Assembly: GCF_014705605.1 (NCBI RefSeq)
Contig: NZ_JACXIZ010000007.1
Span: forward strand, 186,001-250,000
Length of the DNA stretch: 64,000 nt
Origin: Paenibacillus sabuli
GTDB taxonomy: Bacteria > Bacillota > Bacilli > Paenibacillales > Paenibacillaceae
Direction of reading: 5' to 3'
Position 1 is the first letter of the stretch. Every line of letters starts with the position of its first letter. Below, one piece after another: positions 9,148 through 18,336 of this stretch. Both the position numbers and the translations under genes were made by a program. Below the pieces are notes generated by a model. That model had not been told where the DNA came from and made no database searches. It saw only the letters and a list, made by a program, of their open reading frames with translations.

Positions 9148-10023
9148 CTACGACTCCTTGCCCCGCATCAGCACCTGGCTGACGCCGATCATCAGCATGC
9201 TGATGATCACGATCAGCGTCGACACCGCCGAACCGTAGCCGTACCGGTAGATGTTGAACGTGTTGTTGTACATGTACGTTGCCAGCAGCTCAGTCGACTG
9301 CGCCGGACCGCCGCCGGTCATGACGAATACCTGGTCGAACGCCTTGAGGCTGCCCGCGATGCACAGGACGATGACGACCTTGATCATATTCCAGATCATC
9401 GGCAGCGTCACGAGCAACAGCTTCTTGCGCCCGATCGCACCGTCGATCAGGCAAGCGTCGTCGATCTCGGACGGGATATTCTGGATCGCCGCCACGAACA
9501 TGATCAGGTACGGACCGATGAAGTTCCAGATGATCGGCACCGCCACCGCGTACATGTTCACATCCGGATCGGAGAGCCAGCCGCGCGTCCAGTTGTCCAG
9601 ACCGACCGCCTCCAGCACGAAGTTGACCAGGCCGAACTGCGGATGGTAGATATAACCCCAGATCAGACCGACGACGACCGTCGAGAGCACCATCGGCATG
9701 AAGACGGCACTGCGGACGAAGCGGTGAAACAGCGAATTTTTGTTCAGCAGGATCGCCAGCACGAGCGCGATCGGCACTTGGCCGAAGATCGAGGCGGCGA
9801 CGATGATCAGGTTGTTTTTGAGCGCCCGCCAGAAGACCGGATCCTGCAGCGCCTCCGCGTAGTTTTGCAGCCCGATGCCCTTCGTCGCGCCGACACCCGA
9901 CCATTCGAAGAAGCCGTAGTAGGCCGACCAGAAGACCGGCACGATGACGAAGAAGCAATAGAGCAGCAGGGAAGGGAGCAGCGCCAGCGCGACGAATCTC
10001 CCGGATCGCATTGAAGTAATCAT
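9148..10023 (-). CDS. Carbohydrate ABC transporter permease (MalF-type, CUT1)
   Basis: Permease of 291 residues with six predicted membrane helices and the EAA-type loop EIDDACLIDGAIGRKKL. AGGGGGAGA precedes the ATG by about 7 nt. It lies 61 bp after the binding-protein gene and 58 bp before the second permease, so the three are read as one operon. The substrate is probably an oligosaccharide, judging by the linked glycosidase. Confidence 0.92.
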   Translation of the reverse strand: MITSMRSGRFVALALLPSLLLYCFFVIVPVFWSAYYGFFEWSGVGATKGIGLQNYAEALQDPVFWRALKNNLIIVAASIFGQVPIALVLAILLNKNSLFHRFVRSAVFMPMVLSTVVVGLIWGYIYHPQFGLVNFVLEAVGLDNWTRGWLSDPDVNMYAVAVPIIWNFIGPYLIMFVAAIQNIPSEIDDACLIDGAIGRKKLLLVTLPMIWNMIKVVIVLCIAGSLKAFDQVFVMTGGGPAQSTELLATYMYNNTFNIYRYGYGSAVSTLIVIISMLMIGVSQVLMRGKES

Positions 10024-10084
10024 GGCAGTCTCCCCCTGTTGCAGGTGATGGTAGTGTAGTCAGAGAGCGGGGGCTGTGCCCCGC

Positions 10085-11428
10085 TCAGTTGCCGACCGCT
10101 TCGGCTTGCGCGTTCTGAATCTTCTGTGCGACAGTCTCCGGATCGCCGCCGAGCATCAGCTCCTGCAGGCCGTTGTTGACCGCCTCCGTGCCGGCCGACG
10201 ACAGATATGCGTCGTAGATCGGCGTGAAGCCGACGCTCGTGACGAGCTCGTACGTCTTGTTGAACAGCGGCGTCACCTTGGCCGGATCGACCTCGACCTG
10301 ATAGTTGACCAGCGTATTGCTCTGTGCGATCTGCTGCTGCGCTTCCGGCCCGCTGATCGTATAGATCAGGTCCAGCGCGGCCTCGCGCTGCGCGCCGGTG
10401 ACGTCCTTGTTCATCGCGAAGCCCTGGCCGGTCGAGGCCGTGATCGTATTCGGATCGCCCGCGCCGCCCGGGATCGCCGGGAATACGGTGACGCCGACCT
10501 GCTCGAGCGCCTCCTCCGAGGCCGTCGCCGCCAGATTGGTGAGCGTCCACGTGCCGCCCAGCGTCATCGCCGCGTTGCCCTGGATGAAGTATTGCTCCGC
10601 CTGGGTGTTGTCGATGCTGTTCGCCCCATCCTGGAAGGCCTCCGCGTCAGCCAATTGCTTGAAGTAGCCCAGCGCTTCGACGAACTGCGGATCGGTGAAG
10701 GCGGCGCCGTCCTGCTCGACCGCGCTCAGGAACCACTCCGAGCCGGTGACACGGTCGGCCAGCGTGCCGATGATGGTCGACTGCGCGACCCAGGCGGCCT
10801 TGTTGCCCATCGAGATCGGCGTGATGCCGTTCGCGTTGAACGTCTCGATTGCCGTCATCAGCTCGTCCCAGGTAGTCGGCACCTTCACGTCGTATTGCTC
10901 GAACAGCGAATGGTTGTAATACATGATCGAGGAGGGCGACAGATTGACCGGCGCCGCATAGATCTCCCCGTCGAACGTATGCCCTTCAAAGGCGCCCGGG
11001 AGGAAGCCATCGCGCCACTCGGGGTATTGCTCCAGCAGATCGCCGATCGGCTGCAGCAGGTCGCCGTTGTAGAATTCCGCGATCATACTGCCGGGATTGC
11101 TGAGGAACAGGTCGGGCATTTCGTTGGCCGCCGCCACCGTCTTGAGCCGTTGCTTGTAGCCGTCCGGCGGAATCGCCTGCACGTCTACCTTGACCTCGGG
11201 ATGTGCGGCGACGTATTGCTCGATCAGGCCGCGCATCGTCTGCGCCCGCAGATCGTCGCCGGAGAAATTGTGCCAGATCGACAGCTCGACCTTGGGCTCG
11301 TCTGCCGGGGCGGACCCGGTGTCCGCGCTTCCTCCGCCGTTGTTGCCGTTGCCGCTGCCGCACGCCGACAGCAGTACCAGTGCAGCGAGCGCCGATGCGC
11401 TCAAGACCCATGCTTTTTTGAATTTCAT
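10085..11428 (-). CDS. Sugar ABC transporter substrate-binding lipoprotein
   Basis: Secreted lipoprotein of 447 residues. It has a signal peptide ending in LLSAC with lipidated Cys23, then a Gly/Asn/Ser linker and a family-1 solute-binding fold (start KVELSIWHNFSGDD). This ATG was preferred because GAGGAGGC lies 7 nt before it; six extra upstream codons are possible but have no such site. It heads the import operon and sits directly downstream of an AraC-type response regulator and a repeated operator-like sequence, so substrate sensing by the kinase probably controls it. Confidence 0.93.
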   Translation of the reverse strand: MKFKKAWVLSASALAALVLLSACGSGNGNNGGGSADTGSAPADEPKVELSIWHNFSGDDLRAQTMRGLIEQYVAAHPEVKVDVQAIPPDGYKQRLKTVAAANEMPDLFLSNPGSMIAEFYNGDLLQPIGDLLEQYPEWRDGFLPGAFEGHTFDGEIYAAPVNLSPSSIMYYNHSLFEQYDVKVPTTWDELMTAIETFNANGITPISMGNKAAWVAQSTIIGTLADRVTGSEWFLSAVEQDGAAFTDPQFVEALGYFKQLADAEAFQDGANSIDNTQAEQYFIQGNAAMTLGGTWTLTNLAATASEEALEQVGVTVFPAIPGGAGDPNTITASTGQGFAMNKDVTGAQREAALDLIYTISGPEAQQQIAQSNTLVNYQVEVDPAKVTPLFNKTYELVTSVGFTPIYDAYLSSAGTEAVNNGLQELMLGGDPETVAQKIQNAQAEAVGN

Positions 11429-11464
11429 TGGTGTGCCTCCTCGCAAGTTGTATCTGACTTCTTC

Positions 11465-11534
11465 AGTGTAAGGGAGGCGGCGCTGCGGGATAAGGGGGGG
11501 GAGTTCAGGAGTAGGGGGGGCGAAGTTCAGGAGT
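11465..11534 (-). promoter_or_regulatory. Promoter with duplicated operator in front of the binding-protein operon
   Basis: On the minus strand two identical 10-mers, ACTCCTGAAC (11525-11534 and 11503-11512), lie exactly 22 bp apart, each followed by a C-rich run. They end next to a weak -35 (TTATCC, 11488-11493), then a 17-bp spacer and a -10 TACACT (11465-11470). The binding-protein start is about 37 bp further on. Tandem sites two helical turns apart at a poor -35 are typical of AraC-family activators. Confidence 0.55.
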
Positions 11535-11546
11535 CAAGGCGGGGGG

Positions 11547-13070
11547 CTATCCTGCTCCGCCGCCTGCGCTGCGGTAATCCGTGGGCGTCTGCCCGGTGTG
11601 CCGCTTGAACAGCTGCGTGAAATGCTTCACGTCCTGATAGCCGACGCGCCGCGCCACCTCGGCGATCTTGGCCGGCGTCTCGAGCAGCAGCGCCATTGCG
11701 CGCGTGATGCGCTCCTTGGTCACGAACAGGCTGTAATTCTGCCCGGTCTCGCGCTTGAACAGCTCGCTCAGATAGTGGGGATGGACGTGTACATGCTCGG
11801 ACACCTCCTGCAGCGAGATCGGCTCCTGCAGGTGCTCGCGGATGTAGCGGGCCGCCGATTGCACATAGGAGCTCTGCCCCTGAGTAAGCGCCAGGTACGC
11901 CTCCTGCACGGCCAGCAGCCGCATCGTCAGCCAGGAGCCGGTGACAACGCCGGGCTGCTCGGCATGCGACGGCTGCTCGCTCGGCGACGGCTCGCCCGCC
12001 CCGAGCGCGGCGGCCGTCCGGTCGAGCCAGCGCTGCGCCGCGACATAGAGCGAATGCAAGCGCGAGCTCAGCGAGGCGGGCGTCGCCTCCGGGTCGCCGC
12101 GCAATGCGGCATACCGCGCTTCCACCCATGCGCCGAGCGCCTCCGCATTGCCCTGCTTCAGCACCGCGATCAGCGCATTCTCTTCGTCGATCGAGCACAC
12201 GGTGCGGATGCCGGAGCGGCGGCTGACCTCGTCATAAGCGACATAGTCGGTATCCTCCAACAAGTCCCTGTACCGCAGCGCAGCCGTCGCCCGTTCGAAG
12301 GAGGTCTTCAGCCCCTCGAGACCGTATTCCTCGCTGCCCGCCGCACAGCACAGCCGGGCCTCGCTACGCTGCGCAAGCTCGCGGAGCGCAGCCCGCACCC
12401 GCGCCGACAGTTCGCCCGCGCCGGCACGCGCGGGGCGGACGACCACAATCGCATGCCCCTTCCACAGCGCTGACGGGCCGCCGAGCCGACGCGTCAAGAC
12501 ACTGCAGCTCTCCTGGGGCGGGCAGGCTTCGGCATCGTCCGCGGCGACGAGCAGCACCTGCATCGGTTCGCCCGCGGCCTCGGCCTCGGCCAGCTCGGGA
12601 TAGCGACTGCGCAGTTGCTCGGAGAGCCGCCCTCCGGGCAGATCGTCGGCGAGCAGCCAGCGCTCCAGCAGTTGGCTGTCCTGACGTTCGCGGCGCCGCT
12701 CCAGGAGCCGCTCGCGAATACGCAGCGCCGTCCGGAGGATATCGTCGCGGCGGCTTTTTTTGAGCAGATAATCGCTGACGCCCTCCTTGATCGCCTGCTG
12801 GGCGTATTCGAAGTCGCTGTAGCCGGAGAGCACGACGATCTCCGTCTCCGGATAAGCCGTCTTCACCTCGCGGGCCAGCTCCAGCCCGCTGCGCCCGTTC
12901 ATGCGGATATCGGTGAAGATCAGATCCGGCCGCTCCTGCGGAATGCGCGCCCATGCCTCCTCCGCCGACACCGCCGGACGGAGCAGCTCGAAGCCATGCG
13001 CCTCCCAGTCGATCGCCCGGCTCATCCCTTCGCGAATGATCATCTCGTCGTCGACGATCAGCAGCTTCAT
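11547..13070 (-). CDS. Response regulator, REC plus AraC-type DNA-binding domain (YesN family)
   Basis: Cytoplasmic transcription regulator of 507 residues. The N-terminal receiver has Asp7-Asp8, phospho-acceptor Asp54 in FTDIRM and the conserved Lys in YLLKK. A long linker follows, and the last 100 residues form two helix-turn-helix units of the AraC type (SLQEVSEHVHVHPHYLSELF and IAEVARRVGY). Its ATG overlaps the stop of the kinase gene by 4 bp, so the pair is translationally coupled. The likely target is the duplicated operator just downstream, in front of the binding-protein gene. Confidence 0.93.
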   Translation of the reverse strand: MKLLIVDDEMIIREGMSRAIDWEAHGFELLRPAVSAEEAWARIPQERPDLIFTDIRMNGRSGLELAREVKTAYPETEIVVLSGYSDFEYAQQAIKEGVSDYLLKKSRRDDILRTALRIRERLLERRRERQDSQLLERWLLADDLPGGRLSEQLRSRYPELAEAEAAGEPMQVLLVAADDAEACPPQESCSVLTRRLGGPSALWKGHAIVVVRPARAGAGELSARVRAALRELAQRSEARLCCAAGSEEYGLEGLKTSFERATAALRYRDLLEDTDYVAYDEVSRRSGIRTVCSIDEENALIAVLKQGNAEALGAWVEARYAALRGDPEATPASLSSRLHSLYVAAQRWLDRTAAALGAGEPSPSEQPSHAEQPGVVTGSWLTMRLLAVQEAYLALTQGQSSYVQSAARYIREHLQEPISLQEVSEHVHVHPHYLSELFKRETGQNYSLFVTKERITRAMALLLETPAKIAEVARRVGYQDVKHFTQLFKRHTGQTPTDYRSAGGGAG

Positions 13071-14872
13071 GCGCCTTCCCCCCTTCGTTGGTCTGCTGTG
13101 GGAATTGCGAAGGACACCCGCGTCCCTCGCCCCGCCTCGCTCTCGATGGACAAGCCCGCTTCCGGGCCGTAATGCAACTGCAAGCGCGTATTGACATTAC
13201 GCAGGCCGTAGCTGCCGCGCCGTCCGGGCACATACGGCTGCAGCGCGCCCGGCTCGTGCGGCGCGATGTCCGCACGCAGCCGCTTCAGCGTCTCGCCATC
13301 CATACCGACGCCGTCATCTTCGACCGCATAGTGCAGCGACGCGCCGCTGAGCCGCACCGCCACTGTGATCCGGCCCGGCCGTTCGCGCTTCAGGATACCG
13401 TGCAGCATCGCATTCTCGATCAGCGGCTGCAGCAGCAGCTTCAGCATCGCATGTGGCCGCGCCGCTTCCTGGGCGCGAATCCGCACGTCGAACTGATCCG
13501 GGTAGCGGATGCTCTGGATGCTGACATAGCTGCGCACATGCTCGATCTCCTGCTCCACGAGACACATCTCCTCGCCGCTGTTAAGACTGAACTGCAGGAA
13601 ATCGCTCAGCGAACCGACCATCTCCGCGATTCGTTCGTCGCGGTCGAGCAACGCCAGCCAGTGGATCGAGGACAGCGTATTGTACAGGAAATGCGGATTG
13701 ATCTGTGCCTGCAGCGCCTGCAAGTCAGCCTCCTTCTTCAAGGCCTCGCCTTGCTTCACCTCGTCGGTCAGCCGCTCGATGCGCTGGGTCAGCCTGTTGT
13801 AATTGACGATGACCTGTCCCACCTCGTCAATCGCCGCCACCGGCAGCATCGGAATCGGCTCGTCCGGACTGGCGCGCTTGAGGAAGCGCACCAGCGCGGT
13901 CAGCGGCCGCGTCACGCGCTGGATGAGGAACAGCACGAGCCCGACCGAGAGCAGCACCGCCATGCATACTGCTACCGCCGTCAGCGTCAGGACATAGCGG
14001 TTCTGCGCGCTGTATTCCTCGAACGGAATGACGCCGACGAGCGTCCAGCCGACGCGATCGACCTGCTGATACAGGATCGTGCTGCGCTCGCGCTCTCCGC
14101 CTGGTTCGCGCTCCCGGGCATGCGTGAAGGCGCCCCGTTGCCCCGGCATCGCCTGCATCCCCGGGAACGCCTCGCGCAGCGGCCGGTACAGCAGGTCGTC
14201 GGACGGTCCGGCCATGACCCGCCCCTCGCCGTCAAGCAGCAGCACATAGCCGCCATTCTCCAGTTCAGAGCGCAGCAGCAGCTCCTCCAGCGTCTCCTGA
14301 TTGAGACTGATCGTCAGCTTGCCGACGCGCCGAAAGGTATCGATCGTACTGCCGATCGGCCGAACCAGCGAGATGACGCGCTTCACGCCGCCGGTCGTGC
14401 GGTCCTCGTACAGCGACGACCACCACTTCGCGTGTGTGGCATAGTAGTCCGGCTGTGTATCGCTGATGTCGCGTTTGCCGGTATCGAGAATCGCCGTCTG
14501 CGCGATCGACGGCTTGCCGTTGTCCGCATCGATGACAATGTTGGCAATGTATTTTTTGCTGAACGCCAGATTCGTCAGGAAGCCGACGATCGCCGTCTGC
14601 GGCACGAGCTCGTCCTCCGAGACAAGATAACGCTGAATCTCGTCGTTGCCGATCAGGAACACCGACATATTCTCGATGTCCTCGATCATCAGCCCCATCT
14701 GAATCTCCAGCTGACGCAGCGTGTTGAGCCCGGACTGCTTGGCCTTCTCTTCGCTGATCCCCGAGGCCGTCCGATATGCGAAAAAGCCCAGCGCCAGCAG
14801 CGGAATGAGCGTGGAAATGACGATCATGACCGACAGCTTGTGCTTGAGCGACGTTCTCCATCCGAAATTCAA
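13067..14872 (-). CDS. Membrane sensor histidine kinase (YesM/LytS-like His_kinase)
   Basis: About 600 residues. Membrane helix near residues 15-35, an extracytoplasmic Cache-like sensor of about 240 residues, a second helix (TLTAVAVCMAVLLSVGLVLF), HAMP, then the His_kinase domain with the phosphorylated His394 in QINPHFLYNTL, and an HATPase with DDGVGMD and GSYGLRNV. A TTG start is preferred because GGGTGGGG lies 6 nt before it; a GTG four codons upstream (14884) is an alternative. Partner of the coupled regulator, probably sensing an extracellular sugar, possibly through the binding protein. Confidence 0.9.
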   Translation of the reverse strand: MNFGWRTSLKHKLSVMIVISTLIPLLALGFFAYRTASGISEEKAKQSGLNTLRQLEIQMGLMIEDIENMSVFLIGNDEIQRYLVSEDELVPQTAIVGFLTNLAFSKKYIANIVIDADNGKPSIAQTAILDTGKRDISDTQPDYYATHAKWWSSLYEDRTTGGVKRVISLVRPIGSTIDTFRRVGKLTISLNQETLEELLLRSELENGGYVLLLDGEGRVMAGPSDDLLYRPLREAFPGMQAMPGQRGAFTHAREREPGGERERSTILYQQVDRVGWTLVGVIPFEEYSAQNRYVLTLTAVAVCMAVLLSVGLVLFLIQRVTRPLTALVRFLKRASPDEPIPMLPVAAIDEVGQVIVNYNRLTQRIERLTDEVKQGEALKKEADLQALQAQINPHFLYNTLSSIHWLALLDRDERIAEMVGSLSDFLQFSLNSGEEMCLVEQEIEHVRSYVSIQSIRYPDQFDVRIRAQEAARPHAMLKLLLQPLIENAMLHGILKRERPGRITVAVRLSGASLHYAVEDDGVGMDGETLKRLRADIAPHEPGALQPYVPGRRGSYGLRNVNTRLQLHYGPEAGLSIESEAGRGTRVSFAIPTADQRRGEGA

Positions 14873-15060
14873 GCGGCACCCCACCCTATAGATGTCCGTA
14901 AACTTCTCATCGCGATGCCGATCAGAGCGGAACCTTATGATTTATGTAACCTACCATAACGCCGCTTGTTTGATATCGTCAAGTGTAAATTAAGGCCGTG
15001 AATCGATGAGCATGATGCCAGTAATGATTGATGCGGTTCCTTTGTCGCTGTATGACATGC
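14873..15060. other. Intergenic stretch between the kinase gene and the glmM terminator
   Basis: AT-richer DNA that must hold the promoter of the kinase-regulator pair. I see no clear sigma-A consensus, coding frame or RNA gene in it. Confidence 0.3.
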
Positions 15061-15120
15061 AAAAAAGCAGTCGTATCGCCCCAATTCCGCATGTTCCGGA
15101 GTTTTGACGAATACAACTGC
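15061..15120 (-). terminator. Rho-independent terminator after glmM
   Basis: On the minus strand GCAGTTGTATT (15110-15120) pairs with GATACGACTGC (15067-15077, two G-U pairs), followed by six T (15061-15066). The 32-nt loop holds a smaller hairpin. It lies about 40 nt after the glmM stop and separates the cda-glm operon from the sugar module. Confidence 0.6.
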
Positions 15121-15157
15121 ATCTTTACCGTAGTTAGCCTGCTTCTGACTGCGGCCG

Positions 15158-16498
15158 CTAGCTCAGCTCGGCCTTCACCACATCGACAATGCGCGTCACA
15201 TGGCCCTCCAGCTCGCCCTTGTCCGGCCCTTCGGCCATGACGCGAATGAGCGACTCCGTGCCCGACGGACGGACCAGCACGCGCCCGTTGTCGCCGAGCG
15301 CCCGCTCGACCTCGGCCACGATGCCCAAGATTGCGGCGTTGTCCATGTAGCGGCTCTTGTCGCCGACGCGGACATTGACGAGCACCTGCGGGAACTTGCG
15401 CATCAGCGCCCTGGCCTCGCTCAGCTTGCGTCCGGAGGCGACGAGCGTGCTCACCAGCTGCAGGCCGGTGAGGATGCCGTCGCCGGTCGTATTGTGATCC
15501 AGGAAGATGACATGCCCCGACTGCTCGCCGCCCAGATTGTAGCCGCCGCGCCGCATCTCCTCCATCACATAGCGGTCGCCGACCGCTGTGCGGGCGGTCT
15601 GCAGGCCGAGCTGCTCGGTCGCCTTGAAGAAGCCGATATTGCTCATCACCGTCGTCACGACGGTATCCGCATGCAGCGTGCCGGCCCGCTTCATCGCGTC
15701 GCCGCAGATGCACAGGATGAAGTCGCCGTCGACCTCCTCGCCCTGCTCGTCGACGGCGATCAGCCGGTCGGCGTCGCCGTCGAACGACAGCCCGAGGTCC
15801 GCGCCTTCGGCCACGACCGTCTGGCGCAGCAGCTCCGGATGCGTCGAGCCGACGCCGTCGTTGATATTCAGGCCGTCTGGCGCAGCGCCGATCGTCACGA
15901 CCTCCGCTCCGAGCTCGCGGAAGACGGCGGGCGCCAGCGCATAGGCCGCGCCATGCGCGCAGTCCAGCACGATTTTGAGCCCGTCGAAGCGGCTCTGGAT
16001 TGTCGTCTTGAGGAAGTCGGTATACAGCGAACCGGCATCCTCCCGCAGCGTCACCGTGCCCAGCCCGGCGCCGGCCGGACGCGGCAGCTCGTCGAGCGCC
16101 GCATCCATCAGCGCTTCGATCTTGAGCTCGGTCTCATCCGACAGCTTGAAGCCGTCGCCGCCGAAAAACTTGATGCCGTTGTCCTCCACCGGATTGTGCG
16201 AGGCCGAGATCATCACGCCCGCGTCGGCCTTCAAGTGGCGCGTCAAATACGCCACCGCCGGCGTCGAGACGACCCCCAGATTGATGACGCTTGCACCGAT
16301 CGACAGCAGGCCGGCGATCAGCGCCGCCTCCAGCATCGGGCCCGAGATACGGGTATCCCGCCCGATAATGACCTTCGGACACGTTGCCTTTCCTGCCAGT
16401 ATGTATCCGCCGCAACGGCCAATTTTGTACGCCAGCTCCGGCGTAAGTTCCCGATTCGCGACCCCGCGGACGCCATCGGTTCCAAAATATTTTCCCAT
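15158..16498 (-). CDS. glmM: Phosphoglucosamine mutase
   Basis: Converts glucosamine-6-phosphate to glucosamine-1-phosphate for UDP-GlcNAc and peptidoglycan. 446 residues, full length. The phosphoserine loop is ISASHNP with Ser100; the metal loop is DGDADR near 240; the C-terminal phosphate-binding loop is [18 protein letters not shown] is about 10 nt before the ATG at [12 protein letters not shown], the canonical N-terminus. It is third in the operon cdaA-cdaR-glmM; in Bacillus and Listeria this order links c-di-AMP synthesis to wall precursor supply, and GlmM can inhibit CdaA. Confidence 0.97.
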   Translation of the reverse strand: MGKYFGTDGVRGVANRELTPELAYKIGRCGGYILAGKATCPKVIIGRDTRISGPMLEAALIAGLLSIGASVINLGVVSTPAVAYLTRHLKADAGVMISASHNPVEDNGIKFFGGDGFKLSDETELKIEALMDAALDELPRPAGAGLGTVTLREDAGSLYTDFLKTTIQSRFDGLKIVLDCAHGAAYALAPAVFRELGAEVVTIGAAPDGLNINDGVGSTHPELLRQTVVAEGADLGLSFDGDADRLIAVDEQGEEVDGDFILCICGDAMKRAGTLHADTVVTTVMSNIGFFKATEQLGLQTARTAVGDRYVMEEMRRGGYNLGGEQSGHVIFLDHNTTGDGILTGLQLVSTLVASGRKLSEARALMRKFPQVLVNVRVGDKSRYMDNAAILGIVAEVERALGDNGRVLVRPSGTESLIRVMAEGPDKGELEGHVTRIVDVVKAELS

Positions 16499-16551
16499 GT
16501 CCAAGCTTCTCCTTTGCCATCCCAATAATTATCCCTCACATCATGTACGCC

Positions 16552-18336
16552 TCACACCATGCGGCTGCCGCCGTTCTTCACGGCAGGACTGCCCGAAGGC
16601 GCTGCGCCATTCTGCGTGTCCGCGTCGCCTGGATTCGCGGCGTCCGCTTCCGTATCATGCCCAGCCGGGTCAAGGTCAATCGCTTCGTCCTCATCCGCTG
16701 CCTGCTCGTGCTGCTGCGCGGGATCGCGCTCGGCCTGTGTCGTGCCGCCGGCCGATTCCCCCGTGACATCGCCGCTCCCCGTCTCTCCGGCGCCGGATCC
16801 CTCCGGTTCGCCCGTTCCCCCGGGGTCTTCTTCGCCATCGGGACCGTCCGCTTCCTCGTCGGCCCCGTCATTCTCCCCCGAGCCAGTGGAGCCGTCGGTG
16901 TTGCCTGCGATCGGCTGCTCCTCGTCATCCGGATCGGCGCCGCCCGCGCCATCCTCCGCGGCGTCGCCATCCGCGCCTGCGTCTGGATCCGTCCCGTCTG
17001 TGCCGGGATCTGCGCCGGCGTCGCCAGCCGGCTCCTGTTCGTCGTCAGCGGGCGGCGAGCTCGTCTCCCCGCCCGCTCCCTGCTCCGGGTCCGTGCCGGA
17101 CGCCTCCGCCCCGTCGCGGATCACCACCGTCGCCGTGTATTCGTCGCTTCCGACAAGTGTGACATACCGCGGCAGCGTCACCTCGACCGGCACCTCGTGC
17201 TCGCCGGGCGAGAGCCCGTTGAGGTCGATCGCCAGCCCGATCTGCTCCGCCGACAGCGCCGCCAGCACACTCGGCGCGCCGCGCACCTCGATATCGAATG
17301 TGCCGTCCGCCGGCGTGACGAAGCTCGCCTCCAGACCGCCGGACAAGCCGTTGGTCGCGATCGGCACCTGCGGCAGCATGCGATTCTCATAGGGCGCGAC
17401 CTCGATGCGCACCCGCAGCTCGCGCGGCGACACTGCCGCCAGCCCTTCCATCGGCTCCAGCTCCAGCGTCACGGTCTCCGACTCGCTCACCGACGAGAGG
17501 TTCACGACCGCGTTGTCATAGCTCTCATATTTGTCCAGCTCCGCCTGCGGACCGTAGACGGTCACCTCCGAGACCAGCGGCTCGATATTAACCAGACTGA
17601 GCCCGGCGTCCAGCGCACCCGAGGTGCCGATCGCGAGCGGCAGCTTTTTGGCCGGACGAATGATCGGCACGTCGACCGCCACCGTCTCCGGCTCCACGAC
17701 GGCGTCCGGAATCTCCTCGCCCGACTTGTCGTAGACGATGAGGCGGACGCGGCCCTCGCTGACCATCGCTTCGCGGCCGTCGACATCGATCGTCGCGCCG
17801 ACGCGGCCTACCTCCTCGAGCAGGTCCTCCGGCAGCGTCACCTCCACCTCGCCCGAGGGCTCGACGATCGGATCGCCCACCGTATAATCATATGCCGGAT
17901 TGCCCATCGTTACGATATCGACGGGGAACGAGGCGGTCCGAATCGGCACGAGCTGCACGGTCACGCGGTTGGGCGACAGCTCCAACAGCTGCAGACGGCG
18001 CGGCAGCTCGTAATTGAGCTGCAGCACATGCTCGCCCTGCGGCACCCCGGAGAGATCGACCGTCACCTTGTAATCGTCGGCCGCCGCCGAGATGATATCC
18101 GAGCGGTTGCCCTGCACCTTCATGCGGACGACGCTCGGCTCCAGCAGACGCAGATCGTAGCTCTCGTCGAGATTGATCGGAATGACGGGCACCGCCTCGA
18201 GCTCCTTCGTATCGGTGAGCGAGGCGACCGTATTGGGCGAGGAATCCGAATCCATATGGACGACCGCCCACATCAGCAGCGCGAGCAGCACCGAGATGAC
18301 TTTCAGCGCGGTCGGGTGACTGAGCCACTTATCCAT
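16552..18336 (-). CDS. cdaR: CdaA regulatory protein with YbbR domains and a long acidic tail
   Basis: Membrane-anchored regulator of the diadenylate cyclase CdaA. Membrane helix at about 7-27 (ALKVISVLLALLMWAVV), then four YbbR beta-domains facing outside up to about residue 405. The last ~190 residues are an extremely Asp/Glu/Gly/Ala/Pro-rich low-complexity tail with no predicted fold, far beyond the end of the last YbbR domain. GGAGG lies before the ATG, which overlaps the cdaA stop by 8 bp. The role of the tail is unknown; wall or cation contact are guesses. Confidence 0.95.
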   Translation of the reverse strand: MDKWLSHPTALKVISVLLALLMWAVVHMDSDSSPNTVASLTDTKELEAVPVIPINLDESYDLRLLEPSVVRMKVQGNRSDIISAAADDYKVTVDLSGVPQGEHVLQLNYELPRRLQLLELSPNRVTVQLVPIRTASFPVDIVTMGNPAYDYTVGDPIVEPSGEVEVTLPEDLLEEVGRVGATIDVDGREAMVSEGRVRLIVYDKSGEEIPDAVVEPETVAVDVPIIRPAKKLPLAIGTSGALDAGLSLVNIEPLVSEVTVYGPQAELDKYESYDNAVVNLSSVSESETVTLELEPMEGLAAVSPRELRVRIEVAPYENRMLPQVPIATNGLSGGLEASFVTPADGTFDIEVRGAPSVLAALSAEQIGLAIDLNGLSPGEHEVPVEVTLPRYVTLVGSDEYTATVVIRDGAEASGTDPEQGAGGETSSPPADDEQEPAGDAGADPGTDGTDPDAGADGDAAEDGAGGADPDDEEQPIAGNTDGSTGSGENDGADEEADGPDGEEDPGGTGEPEGSGAGETGSGDVTGESAGGTTQAERDPAQQHEQAADEDEAIDLDPAGHDTEADAANPGDADTQNGAAPSGSPAVKNGGSRMV

